NCBI GenBank assembly: GCA_015060965.1
Contig: SUXN01000024.1
Location: forward strand, 1 to 43,732
Direction: 5' to 3'
DNA from: Bacteroidales bacterium
GTDB lineage: Bacteria; Bacteroidota; Bacteroidia; Bacteroidales; Bacteroidaceae
Length of the DNA stretch: 43,732 nt
Shown piece after piece: positions 18,450 through 26,426 of the stretch (positions within the stretch are counted from its first letter, which is position 1; each line of letters starts with the position of its first letter). The notes beneath the pieces were generated by a model that was given only the letters and a program-made list of their open reading frames with translations, was not told the origin of the DNA and did not search any database. The position numbers were made by a program, and so were the translations under genes.

Positions 18450-18475
18450 TTTATCTGTACTCTATTCTCTGTACT

Positions 18476-20041
18476 CTATTTCGAGAACATCCTTGCATAT
18501 CCGAAGTCAATATGCACGCCGTTCTTGTGCGACTTGCCCGCATAGAAATATTCATCCTCGGTAAAGTGTATTCCGTATGAATTGTCGCTGAGGTCACTGT
18601 TGATTATGATGTTGCACTTCTTCGCAAAATCCTTCTCGCCACCGAAGCAATATTCATTCACCGCCTGCTCAAAGCCGCTTACACCGCCAATTATTATGCT
18701 CATGTGGAAATGCTTATCGGCAGGAGAGTCGTAGAGGCACATAAGTATGCCGCCTTCGCCCCATAGCTGGACAAAGCGTTTGCCATTGTTCTCGCTGTTT
18801 TGTGTCACTTCGAGCCCCATTACCTTCTCGCCCGGCTTGCGGCGGAAAAAGTCACCGAAATCCCTCAACATCTCATTGTATCCATTCTCGTTCTGCGAGA
18901 AGCTGTAAAGCACAGCAGGCATGCTGCCCTGATACTCAACAGCTGCAAACTCCTTGTATTCAGGCGTGAAGCCGTCATCATACCATTTGTTTCGCGGATA
19001 GTGCCTGATGACATACTGCTTTGCAATATCCTGCGGCGTTATTATGCAAGAGATGATATCGGTGAGACCAAACTTATAACCGGCTGTAAAACTATGGTAA
19101 CTGTTTATCCAGTCGTATATGCCCTTTGCTGCGTATGGTTTCTGTTTCCCCTTCAAGTGAGCAGGAACCTGAGGTATTGCCACATAGTACTCATTACTGC
19201 CAGGTATTATCTCAATGAATGAAGGCACATCAAGTTCGGCAAGTTCCGTCTCAAGGTCATCGAGATTCTCTTTTGCTTCCTCCTTGAATGCTGCAATCTC
19301 CTCAGTCAGTTCTTCGCGTTCTTCTTCGCTTTCAGCCTTGGCAAGCCTGCTTTCAAGCAGTTCTGTATTATCCTTGAAAATTTTCCGGGCAAGTGCCATT
19401 ATCGACTCGCCGTCGGCACTCGGGCAATAAGGATTATCGGGGTGCCTGCTAAGTGCATCCATATTTGTATGTACCCCGAAGTCCATTCCTCCGAACATCT
19501 CGACATCAACAAAATCTTCAGTGGTCATCTCCATCACCGAGCGCATCGCATCCTGCACTCTCTCCATAATATTCATGGTGGCATAAAGAATCATGACATC
19601 ATCGCCGCTGTCTCTTACAAGCAACGTGTGACCTTTGCATACAAAAAGAGACTCTTGTTCTCCATCTTCGCGTTGGCATGCCATGAGCGGGATACCGAAT
19701 ATATCCTCCGACTCCTCATCATAATACTTTTCAAATACACCATTGATAAGGTTGTAACCGATATTGTCTTCGGACATTACTGATACGTAGCGGAATGTCG
19801 TATCGGAAGTCTCCAAGCCGGTTACAGACATATTCAGTCCATTCACCTCTAAAACAAGAAAGTCCGAAGGATATTCAAGATATGTATCAGAGCCGGAATT
19901 TTCATTCACACAAGTCACATGCTCACCATTGAGAGCTTTGAGTTCAACAATGAATTTCTGCAACTTATCCTGGTCTACAACCTGTGCATAGGCATTTGTG
20001 GCAAGCAAAAGTGCCATTATTATATATATCGTCTTTTTCAT
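18476..20041 (-). CDS. Secreted DUF4252-like protein, long form
   Basis: 521 residues with a signal peptide (ends NAYAQ). The N-terminal 170 residues resemble the DUF4252 protein encoded just upstream: both have a short M-A-x-x-REDG strand, then a LLVRDSGDDVMILYAT / LVINDEGDELTVVFIA strand pair. A charged coiled coil follows (about 220-270), then a 240-residue C-terminal part not recognised. Last gene of the sigma/anti-sigma operon, 22 bases after the DUF4252 gene. Such products are thought to be envelope proteins co-regulated with ECF sigma factors; their activity is unknown. Confidence 0.75.
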   Translation of the reverse strand: MKKTIYIIMALLLATNAYAQVVDQDKLQKFIVELKALNGEHVTCVNENSGSDTYLEYPSDFLVLEVNGLNMSVTGLETSDTTFRYVSVMSEDNIGYNLINGVFEKYYDEESEDIFGIPLMACQREDGEQESLFVCKGHTLLVRDSGDDVMILYATMNIMERVQDAMRSVMEMTTEDFVDVEMFGGMDFGVHTNMDALSRHPDNPYCPSADGESIMALARKIFKDNTELLESRLAKAESEEEREELTEEIAAFKEEAKENLDDLETELAELDVPSFIEIIPGSNEYYVAIPQVPAHLKGKQKPYAAKGIYDWINSYHSFTAGYKFGLTDIISCIITPQDIAKQYVIRHYPRNKWYDDGFTPEYKEFAAVEYQGSMPAVLYSFSQNENGYNEMLRDFGDFFRRKPGEKVMGLEVTQNSENNGKRFVQLWGEGGILMCLYDSPADKHFHMSIIIGGVSGFEQAVNEYCFGGEKDFAKKCNIIINSDLSDNSYGIHFTEDEYFYAGKSHKNGVHIDFGYARMFSK

Positions 20042-20063
20042 AATACCATTCTATATATATGTT

Positions 20064-20591
20064 TCAGAATCCGATTTCCATTCCGTTCTCACCAAGAGCC
20101 TTGAATGAATCGTAAGAAAGCCCGGCAATAAATACTACAGTCAATTCATCACCTTCATCATTTATCACAAGAGTACTCTTTGAATCGCCGTATATTGCGG
20201 TCATCGTTCCATCCTCCCTGTTCAGCGCCATTAGCTTCATACCCATTACAATCTCCTCTTCTTGCAGGAATATGTCCATGGCCTGTGAAAGCTGTTTGTA
20301 TCCCTCAGGACCTGTAGCCGTAAATTGTCGCATGCTTCTTATTGATGTCAACTGCAAGGGAACATCATTCAACTCCGACTGTACATCTGCCCCCAGCATA
20401 TTGAACATCTGTCTGAACATGCTCGACGAGATATATGCGTAATCAATTTCATCGGACTTTATTTTTGCCACTTTCTTTATATACATTTCGGCCTCAGTTT
20501 TTCCATCACTTTGCGGTATATGCCCTGTGGCAAAGGCAGGACCTACAAAAAGCACGAGTGCAAACAATGTTGTTAAAATATACCGTTTCAT
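20064..20591 (-). CDS. DUF4252 domain protein
   Basis: 175 residues with a signal peptide (MKRYILTTLFALVLFVGPAFA). The pattern Y-A-Y-I-S-x-x-M-F, then SIRSMRQF, then MALNREDG and LVINDEGDELTVVFIAG fits the DUF4252 family, which in Bacteroidales is usually encoded with an ECF sigma factor and its anti-sigma, as here. Exported; function unknown. It starts seven bases after the anti-sigma gene ends. Confidence 0.8.
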   Translation of the reverse strand: MKRYILTTLFALVLFVGPAFATGHIPQSDGKTEAEMYIKKVAKIKSDEIDYAYISSSMFRQMFNMLGADVQSELNDVPLQLTSIRSMRQFTATGPEGYKQLSQAMDIFLQEEEIVMGMKLMALNREDGTMTAIYGDSKSTLVINDEGDELTVVFIAGLSYDSFKALGENGMEIGF

Positions 20592-20598
20592 AATTCCA

Positions 20599-21186
20599 TT
20601 ATTGAATGTTTATTTTTATCATATTTTTATACGGAGCAACAGCCTTGTTCAAGTTGTTCTCCATTTTGCGTGAATTTTTGTGCGTTGCGTTTACTGCAAA
20701 CATTACATTACCAAGTGCGCCTTTGAAACACTCCATTGCATCCTCGGGGTTGTCAAAGGTATCCACTTCTTTTACTTCCACGATAACCGGCGCAGGTTGT
20801 CCATTATCCATCATCAGTGGCTGATTATCCTCATAAAAAGAGAATCCGATAACCAAAAGTGCTACCGCAGCAACGCCAGACCAAACATAACGCGGAATCT
20901 TGAGTAAGCGCCGTTTACCATTTTCCACAACCACCGTTCCGGGAACATGTTGTGTTTCACCTACATCAAGGGAGTCTATCACAGCTTCAAGGCGCGCCTC
21001 GGCACCCGAGGGCAGCTCCACATCAATATCATCACCACAAAGCGCAATTATCGCCTCCTTATCCTTTTGGAGACAGGCAGGAACATCGTTCTCGCGGAGA
21101 AAACGGCACAGCTCGCGCTCCTCTTCAACAGAGAGCTCCGCATTGAAGAACTGCTCTATCTTTTTCTTAAGGTCCTTTTCTTCCAT
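20599..21186 (-). CDS. Probable anti-sigma factor (single-pass membrane protein)
   Basis: 195 residues from the ATG at 21186 (MEEKDLKKK). A GTG at 21192 is also in frame, but AAGGAG lies five bases before the ATG and directly abuts the GTG, so the ATG is chosen; a Shine-Dalgarno this clear is unusual in this group. The first 95 residues are cytoplasmic and charged (FFNAELSVEEERELCRFLREND), a membrane helix is at about 100-120 (YVWSGVAAVALLVIGFSFY), and the rest is periplasmic. The layout and its place right after the sigma gene indicate an anti-sigma factor, but no zinc-binding HxxxCxxC motif is present. Confidence 0.75.
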   Translation of the reverse strand: MEEKDLKKKIEQFFNAELSVEEERELCRFLRENDVPACLQKDKEAIIALCGDDIDVELPSGAEARLEAVIDSLDVGETQHVPGTVVVENGKRRLLKIPRYVWSGVAAVALLVIGFSFYEDNQPLMMDNGQPAPVIVEVKEVDTFDNPEDAMECFKGALGNVMFAVNATHKNSRKMENNLNKAVAPYKNMIKINIQ

Positions 21187-21188
21187 AA

Positions 21189-21676
21189 TCACTCCTTATT
21201 AATATAATATTGTCTGAACTTTTTTCTTATTCTCGATATAATCACCCTTATATTCACTGACGAGAGCCCGGTGACGCTTTCAATCTCCTCGAAGCTGCAG
21301 CCGTTCATCCTCATCTGCATCACCCGGCAGTGCTGCTCCGGAAGGCCGGCCAGAAATTTCTCCAGGCACTCATCGGCCTCGCGCCGTTCAATATCAGGCG
21401 GGGAATCGACAACAATATTGTCAGTCGGCAATTCACTGACCTCGTCATGCATTCTCATTGCCTGCCAACGGTCGATGCATATGTTTCTCAGCAATTTGCG
21501 GCAATAAGCCTCGGTCGCAACAATATTTTAAGTTCCTCCTTTCTTTCCCACAGACGCAGATACAGGTTCTGCACGGCATCCTCTGCCTCAAAGCTGTCGC
21601 AAAGCATACGGTATGCTTCGCGATAGAGCATCTTTTGCAGCGGCAAGAACCGCCTTTTGAATTCTGCGTGTGTCAC
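21189..21676 (-). pseudogene. ECF sigma-70 factor, split by a frameshift
   Basis: Two frames together make one ECF sigma factor of about 160 residues. The first (GTG start at 21676) has region 2: LYREAYRMLCDSFEAEDAVQNLYLRLW, then EELK. The second, ending at 21189, has the rest of region 2 and region 4 (FLAGLPEQHCRVMQMRMNGCSFEEIE, then the HTH SVNIRVIISRIRKKF). The break is at the four-A run (T4 at 21526-21529 on the plus strand): one more A would give EELKNIVATEAYCRKLLRN, the expected continuous sequence. As read, the first frame ends after RLIAANC. Either a recent mutation, a sequencing indel, or recoding; four A is short for slippage. The rest of the operon is intact and an ECF-type promoter lies upstream. 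Confidence 0.88.
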
Positions 21677-21734
21677 TTTATCTCAATGTCTATGGTTCAG
21701 TGAGTGTATCTTTTTTATCACTCCTCATTCTAAA

Positions 21735-21760
21735 GACGGAAAAAATGCAAATTTGTTACA
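21735..21760 (-). promoter_or_regulatory. ECF-type promoter of the sigma operon
   Basis: On the minus strand, TGTAAC (21755-21760), 16 bases, CGTC (21735-21738), followed by TTTA. The same arrangement, including AA after TGTAAC and TC before CGTC, occurs before two thioredoxin units at 33748-33773 and 37367-37392. The AAC/CGTC pair is the usual form of ECF sigma promoters and suggests autoregulation. The leader to the GTG start is about 50 bases. Confidence 0.7.
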
Positions 21761-22047
21761 AGCAAAACTGAAAAAAAATAAAAAAAGAAGGAAATTGATG
21801 AAAAAACACAGCTTCTAACATCAACAGACAGGGATGAATAAAAAAAATGGTTGCCTTACCGCAAAGGTAGAGCAACCACATATGGATACATTAGTTCTGT
21901 TGCGTGAAGAACGCATCATAGGAGTAGACCAATTTAAATCAATACGAGTTCCGATGAAGGCAAGCAATTTATCACAAATATGAGGAGCACACAACCTTGC
22001 ATTTTAATTAACCAGAGTTCGATATAAACTCAACCAAATCGCGGAAC

Positions 22048-22161
22048 TGTCATCCCGACAGAGCGAAGCGACGAGGGATCTCAAAATATCGCGAAATAAG
22101 AGATCTCTCACATTGACTTTAGCCCCTTCGGGCGTCGACCGTTGGTTCGCTCGAGATGACA
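22048..22161. repeat. REP-like repeat unit
   Basis: Begins TGTCATCCCGAC and ends TCGAGATGACA, so the ends are inverted repeats. The left half (22048-22103) is nearly identical to 43637-43693; the block 22113-22151 is identical over 39 bases to 18346-18384. The remainder of the gap between the sigma gene and the Fic gene (21761-22244) holds no credible frame. Confidence 0.88.
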
Positions 22162-22244
22162 AATACGCTAAATTGCAGTACTAATTGTTATATCAAACTC
22201 ACGTTTATTACATCTTTCTTTATAAGTTTTCATATACATATACC

Positions 22245-23354
22245 CTATAATTCCTCTTTAAGCAGGTAATTAGTGCTTCTTCCACCTTCGTTGGCTACCA
22301 CCAATATACCTTTCTCTATAAGGTCAGAAATATCACGCAAAGCCGTCGCTTGCGAAGTCTTTGTTATCTTTGCCCATTTCGAAGTATTGAGTTTGCCATC
22401 AAAGCCATCCCAAAGCATATTAACCACTTTAACTTGGCGGTCATTCATGGATATTTCTCGGCTTCTCTGCCAGAATGATGACTTTGCAACCACTCTTTTA
22501 ACTGTTACTTCAGAACGCAATATTGCACTACGCAGGGTCTGCAAGAACCATTCAAGCCAAGGAGTTATATCCGTAGTGCCCGTTGTGGTCTTCTCCAATG
22601 CCTCATAATACCCCTTACGCTCTCGCAATATCTCGGCTGACATACTGTAAAAACGATGAGGCATACCATCAGCCTTAGCCAATAACATATCTGTTATGGT
22701 GCGAGTTATACGGCCGTTCCCATCATCAAACGGGTGGATAGCAACAAACCACAGATGAGCAACGGCAGCTTTCAAGATTGGGTCTATGCCTTGTTCCTTA
22801 TTTATCCAATCCAAAAACTTATCCATCATTGCGGGTACAGCCTCCGATGCGGGTGCCTCATAGTGGACTTTCTCACGACCCATTGCACCCGATACAACCT
22901 GCATAGGTTCAGAGCCCACACGATAAGCAGCAACAGTGATTGGATGCATACCACTACGACCTGTTGGGAAAAGAGCTGCATGCCAGTTGAACAATCTATC
23001 ATGTGTCAAAGTCTGATTGCTATTACGCACAGCATCAAGCATTACTTGAACTACTCCCTCCGTATAATGGTCGGGTTCAGGTAGCCCCTCGGTATTAAGA
23101 CCAAGATGGCGGGCAATAGATGAGCGTACTCTATCGGCATTAAGTAGTTCTCCCTCAATCTCTGATGAGCGCAATACATCCTCTACCATCACATCAAGTG
23201 AGGTGGCATTTTGCACATTGAAACCAACGCCATCCATCAATCCGATGATGCGACCTTCGAGATTACGCACATCCGAAAGGAGTGTTATCAACCTCTCATT
23301 ATCCCATTTGAACTCCGCCCATGTAGGCTGTTGCCATATATATACTGCTCTCAT
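22245..23354 (-). CDS. Fic-family protein with DUF4172 domain and C-terminal winged helix
   Basis: 369 residues. N-terminal DUF4172-type domain (WQQPTWAEFKWD), then an inhibitory helix motif SSEIEGE (63-69) of the (S/T)xxxE(G/N) type, then the Fic core with HPFDDGNGRITR (207-218). His207 and the GNGR loop match active AMP transferases, which move AMP from ATP to a hydroxyl on a target protein; Glu67 would block ATP binding until relieved, so this is a self-inhibited class II Fic. The C-terminal 70 residues form a winged helix (TSKWAKITKTSQATALRDISDL), suggesting DNA binding and self-control. Alone, between repeats and a mobile-element remnant. The target is unknown. Confidence 0.93.
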   Translation of the reverse strand: MRAVYIWQQPTWAEFKWDNERLITLLSDVRNLEGRIIGLMDGVGFNVQNATSLDVMVEDVLRSSEIEGELLNADRVRSSIARHLGLNTEGLPEPDHYTEGVVQVMLDAVRNSNQTLTHDRLFNWHAALFPTGRSGMHPITVAAYRVGSEPMQVVSGAMGREKVHYEAPASEAVPAMMDKFLDWINKEQGIDPILKAAVAHLWFVAIHPFDDGNGRITRTITDMLLAKADGMPHRFYSMSAEILRERKGYYEALEKTTTGTTDITPWLEWFLQTLRSAILRSEVTVKRVVAKSSFWQRSREISMNDRQVKVVNMLWDGFDGKLNTSKWAKITKTSQATALRDISDLIEKGILVVANEGGRSTNYLLKEEL

Positions 23355-23570
23355 AATTGCGTTATTTAGTGCAAAGATAATGCAATGATGTGAAAAAACA
23401 AGCTATTCGCATCAAAATATGACGAGAATAACCCTTGTAATCACTTCACCTTATACCCAATACTTCCTCTGTGTTTAGAGACTCACAAACTACCATGAAC
23501 AACTAAAACCAACCAAATCTAAACTACTGAAATACAGACACTTTTAGAATTTAACACTTCAAGAACTGTT

Positions 23571-23628
23571 TTTGGTTGCTTCGGAAATTCCCTATAAATT
23601 TGCAACGTATTTCTACCGCAGGGAATTT
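23571..23628 (+). promoter_or_regulatory. Promoter of the HTH gene, flanked by an inverted repeat
   Basis: TTTG (23571-23574), 20 bases, TAAATTTG (23595-23602) is a near-perfect housekeeping promoter. The -7 element and start site lie between the arms of an inverted repeat, AAATTCCCT (23585-23593) and AGGGAATTT (23620-23628), a likely operator. The leader to the ATG at 23826 would be about 215 bases. Confidence 0.7.
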
Positions 23629-23647
23629 ACGAGGCTCTAATTTTGTC

Positions 23648-23752
23648 ATATCGTGGACATAGTTGACAAGGGTTTACCACAGGATACAAGAGTTGACAGC
23701 TTTTTGCCCCGCTTTTGCGAAAGGCAATATCGTGGGCATAGTTGACAAAGGT
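23648..23752 (+). repeat. Two 26-base direct repeats in the HTH gene leader
   Basis: Copies at 23648-23673 and 23727-23752 agree at 24 of 26 positions; both contain ATATCGTGG and CATAGTTGACAA. A third GTTGACA occurs at 23692-23698 between them. They could be binding sites for the HTH protein or for a recombinase that is no longer present. Confidence 0.8.
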
Positions 23753-23825
23753 CATCAATAGTTTACTTGTGATTACTTGCGGATAGGTACAACAAAAGGA
23801 ATGTTGAACCCATAAATATGCAAGT

Positions 23826-24404
23826 ATGCCAAGGACCAGAAAATGCGCTTACCGTGGCAAGGTTTTCACCACTAACAGCGGAATGCAGAGGTATTGTAGT
23901 GAAGAATGTGCCGAGAAAGCCAAACAGCAGAAGAAGGCTCGCCAGTGCGACTTCCTCAAAGCCACCGCACCCATCATGGATATTCAGGGGCGCAGAATAT
24001 CTCTCTTTTTCAAAGGCACCATCCTCATGGGCTGTTCACGACAGTACATCTACAAACTTGTAGCAGAGAACAAACTGCCGGCATCACGCATCAGTTCGCG
24101 AATGTCCTTCATCCGCAGAGCTGATATAGAGGCGATGCTTGCTGGCAATCCCTATCATCGTGTCTTGATTGGAACACAACAAAAGGAGAACAGGAAATAT
24201 GTCTCTGTACAGACACAGAACTTCTCTTCTCCCTCTTGTTCAAAATACACTCCCCAAGACGAAGTCCTTGACTATATCTCGGGTGAGGATGCCATGCGCA
24301 TCTACAAAGTAAAGAAGTTATGGCTCTATGCTTCTGCCAAGAGAAACAACATACCCATGTGTAGGATTGCATTCTCAATAAAAATGTGTATCTTTGTTGA
24401 ATAA
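23826..24404 (+). CDS. Excisionase-like HTH protein, 3' end replaced
   Basis: 192 residues. N-terminal small zinc-ribbon-like stretch (KCAYRGKVF, then YCSEECAEKAK), then a MerR/excisionase-type helix-turn-helix (LFFKGTILMGCSRQYIYKLVAENKLPASRISSRMSFIRRADIEAML), then a second similar unit (YISGEDAMRIYKVKKLWLYASAKRNNIPMCRIA). Proteins of this kind accompany tyrosine integrases in Bacteroidales mobile elements. From memory, relatives continue after MCRIA with GKNYYS-type residues and a further C-terminal part; here the frame changes abruptly to SIKMCIFVE and stops, with sequence that acts as promoter for the next gene. It is therefore probably a truncated remnant. No integrase is nearby. Confidence 0.75.
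   Translation: MPRTRKCAYRGKVFTTNSGMQRYCSEECAEKAKQQKKARQCDFLKATAPIMDIQGRRISLFFKGTILMGCSRQYIYKLVAENKLPASRISSRMSFIRRADIEAMLAGNPYHRVLIGTQQKENRKYVSVQTQNFSSPSCSKYTPQDEVLDYISGEDAMRIYKVKKLWLYASAKRNNIPMCRIAFSIKMCIFVE
24366..24396 (+). promoter_or_regulatory. Promoter of the AlbA_2 gene, inside the 3' end of the HTH gene
   Basis: ATTG (24366-24369), 19 bases, TATCTTTG (24389-24396): a good -33/-7 pair. It starts exactly where the HTH protein departs from its expected sequence, suggesting that the incoming DNA brought its own promoter. The start near 24403 rules out the TTG start at 24394 for the next gene and favours the ATG at 24424. Confidence 0.7.
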
Positions 24405-24423
24405 AACGAGAATTTTTTATAAA

Positions 24424-25809
24424 ATGGAATTAGATACTTTGATAGCAGAATGTACCGCATACGATTTCAAGGTGATGCTTGAAGAGAAGAAACCTAAGAG
24501 TTGGTTGAAAAGCGTAAGCGCTTTTGCAAATGGCTTGGGCGGTTCCCTTTTCTTTGGCATTGATAATGATGGCATCGTCAAAGGACTTGAAGATGTGCAG
24601 CATGTTTGCGAAGCTATCAGTAGTAAGATTCGTGACTATATGGATCCCCTGCCAGAGGTGGAAATGATTCCACATGCTATAGATGGTTTGCATATCTTGC
24701 AACTCAAAGTCAATTCAGGGCATTACACTCCATATTACTATGTTGGAGATGGTCAGCGTATTGCCTTTGTTCGCATCGGTGATGAAAGCGTACCTGCCAC
24801 AGCAGAGCAGATGGTTCGCTTGGTACTGAAAGGTTCTAATAAAACCTATGATTCCCTTCACACGGATTATAAATCTGAAGACTATGCTTTCACGATATTA
24901 GCGAATACTTTCAAAGACCGCACCAAGCAAGAATGGGACAAGAAGTATCTATTATCGTTTGGGCTGGTAACAGTTGCAGGTACCCTTACGAATGCAGGAG
25001 CACTGTTTGCCGATGATTGTCCTTTATGGCAATCCCGTCTTTATTGTACCCGATGGGATGGAACGGAAAAGGGCGACGCCATCAATGATGCAGAGTTTAC
25101 AGGTAATGTCCTCATGCTGCTCCGTGAAGCAATGAACTTTGTGAAGTCAAACACCAAGAGAGGCTGGGAGAAACTGCCTGATGGACGAAAGAATAAACCA
25201 GAGTATGCGGAACGTGCAGTTCTTGAAACAATGGTAAACCATTTCATCCATCGTGACTACACAGTGATGGGCAGTGAAGTTCATCTCGACATTTACAACG
25301 ATCGCCTCACAGTCACATCTCCAGGAGGAATGTACAATGGTATGCTGATTCAAGATTTAGACATCAAAGATGTGTCTTCTGAGAGACGTAATCCCATACT
25401 TGCAAACGTGATGGCTCAACTTGACTATATGGAGAAACGAGGAAGCGGACTCACACGCATTTGCAATGAGACCAAAGCCTTGGAAGGTTATAGGGACGAG
25501 CTAAAACCCAAGTTCAAATCCACTCCGACCCAATTCCAAACCATCATCTTTGCCTCTTCCGACACCCCGAATGTCGGAGACTATGACGGAGACATGTCGG
25601 AGACGAAACTCACTGAGCGTCAGCAGAAAATACTTAATCTCATCAAAGAGTCTCCGACAATCACCGGCAAACAAATGTCGGAGACTTTGTCGGTGAGCCA
25701 GCGCACCATCGAACGCGACCTTTCTGCATTGAAAAAAATTGGTGTTTTGAAACGCGAAGGCAAGGATAATAGTGGTGTGTGGATAGTAATTATAATTGAT
25801 AAATGTTGA
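24424..25809 (+). CDS. AlbA_2 (Schlafen-type) ATP-binding regulator
   Basis: 461 residues from the ATG at 24424 (MELDTLIAEC). N-terminal AlbA_2/Schlafen domain with KSVSAFANGLGGSLFFGI and G-x-x-x-GL, then a middle domain, a histidine-kinase-type ATPase-like C-terminal region (FIHRDYTVMGSEVHLDIYNDRL, then SPGGMYNG and RRNPILANVMAQLDYMEKRGSGL), and a winged helix (LTERQQKILNLIKE, then SVSQRTIERDLSALKKIGVL). This is the COG2865 architecture, annotated as transcriptional regulators or RNA/DNA-binding ATPases; many lie in mobile or defence islands. The true substrate is unknown. Carries its own promoter; next gene 161 bases on. Confidence 0.88.
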   Translation: MELDTLIAECTAYDFKVMLEEKKPKSWLKSVSAFANGLGGSLFFGIDNDGIVKGLEDVQHVCEAISSKIRDYMDPLPEVEMIPHAIDGLHILQLKVNSGHYTPYYYVGDGQRIAFVRIGDESVPATAEQMVRLVLKGSNKTYDSLHTDYKSEDYAFTILANTFKDRTKQEWDKKYLLSFGLVTVAGTLTNAGALFADDCPLWQSRLYCTRWDGTEKGDAINDAEFTGNVLMLLREAMNFVKSNTKRGWEKLPDGRKNKPEYAERAVLETMVNHFIHRDYTVMGSEVHLDIYNDRLTVTSPGGMYNGMLIQDLDIKDVSSERRNPILANVMAQLDYMEKRGSGLTRICNETKALEGYRDELKPKFKSTPTQFQTIIFASSDTPNVGDYDGDMSETKLTERQQKILNLIKESPTITGKQMSETLSVSQRTIERDLSALKKIGVLKREGKDNSGVWIVIIIDKC

Positions 25810-25825
25810 TTTTCAGAAGACACAT

Positions 25826-25885
25826 AGCATATGGTTGCTTTCAGTAACATAATGCATTCATTAAATATACCATGCTCCATATGCT
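25826..25885 (+). other. Inverted repeat after the AlbA_2 gene
   Basis: AGCATATGG (25826-25834) and CCATATGCT (25877-25885) are perfect inverted repeats of nine bases with a 42-base loop, 17 bases after the stop. No T tract follows, so this may be an operator or element end rather than a terminator. Confidence 0.4.
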
Positions 25886-25970
25886 TCTTTGAAAGAACAA
25901 TGTAAATGACCTTCTCGCTTGCTTTTACAAGTGGGGAGCTATTGACCAACTAAATGTTATATTTTAAACT

Positions 25971-26426
25971 ATGGCATACGAATACAAGAAACATACGATG
26001 GTGGATGGCAAGAAATATGGTCCATCGCCAGGTTACAAATATTACCAACCTGCAGGATATCATAATCCTGTGAAAAAAGTACATAATAAAGGACGTAAGG
26101 CTAAAAAGGCTGAGCATGAGGATAAGACACATTGGATACTCAACAAGTCTCAACAATATGATGTCTTTCTTGAAGGTGAATCAAATGATTTTATTGATCA
26201 AAGTGGCATCTTCTCTCTTCTTGACAATTGCAATGAAATATTAGGTCAAGATGGAGAACGGTTGGCAATTTTTGAAACTCCAATGAATGTCAATGACGCA
26301 TGGCATGGTTATCCATTTTTTAGTAAGGATGAATACAAACTTACTGATGAAATGGTTGATAAGTTTAAGGAAAAAGAGAAGATAAGCATTGCTAACTATA
26401 CAAGATTATTATCTCGTAAGATATGA
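25971..26426 (+). CDS. Small protein of unknown function, first of a coupled pair
   Basis: 151 residues, not recognised. The first 50 residues are basic and rich in Lys, Tyr and Pro (KKYGPSPGYKYYQPAGYHNP, then KKVHNKGRKAKKAE), probably flexible and nucleic-acid- or partner-binding. The rest looks folded, with the motif DAWHGYPFFSKDE followed by two helices ending NYTRLLSRKI. No signal peptide or membrane helix. Its stop overlaps the next start (ATGA at 26423-26426), so the two proteins are made together and probably interact. Base composition is clearly more AT-rich than the flanking genes, a sign of transfer. Confidence 0.7.
   Translation: MAYEYKKHTMVDGKKYGPSPGYKYYQPAGYHNPVKKVHNKGRKAKKAEHEDKTHWILNKSQQYDVFLEGESNDFIDQSGIFSLLDNCNEILGQDGERLAIFETPMNVNDAWHGYPFFSKDEYKLTDEMVDKFKEKEKISIANYTRLLSRKI

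Noticed and set aside
21520-21535. Programmed ribosomal frameshift in the sigma gene
   Set aside because: A -1 slip from AAA would re-pair on TAA, which is poor, the run is only four A, and no stimulating hairpin was noticed; mutation or sequencing error is simpler, though not excluded.
22048-22161. CRISPR array among the repeats
   Set aside because: No regular repeat-spacer spacing and no cas genes; the ends are inverted repeats and the copies are dispersed, as in REP-like elements.
23585-23628. Invertible promoter
   Set aside because: The arms are only nine bases with 26 bases between them, much shorter than known invertible promoters in this group, and no recombinase is nearby; an operator is more likely.
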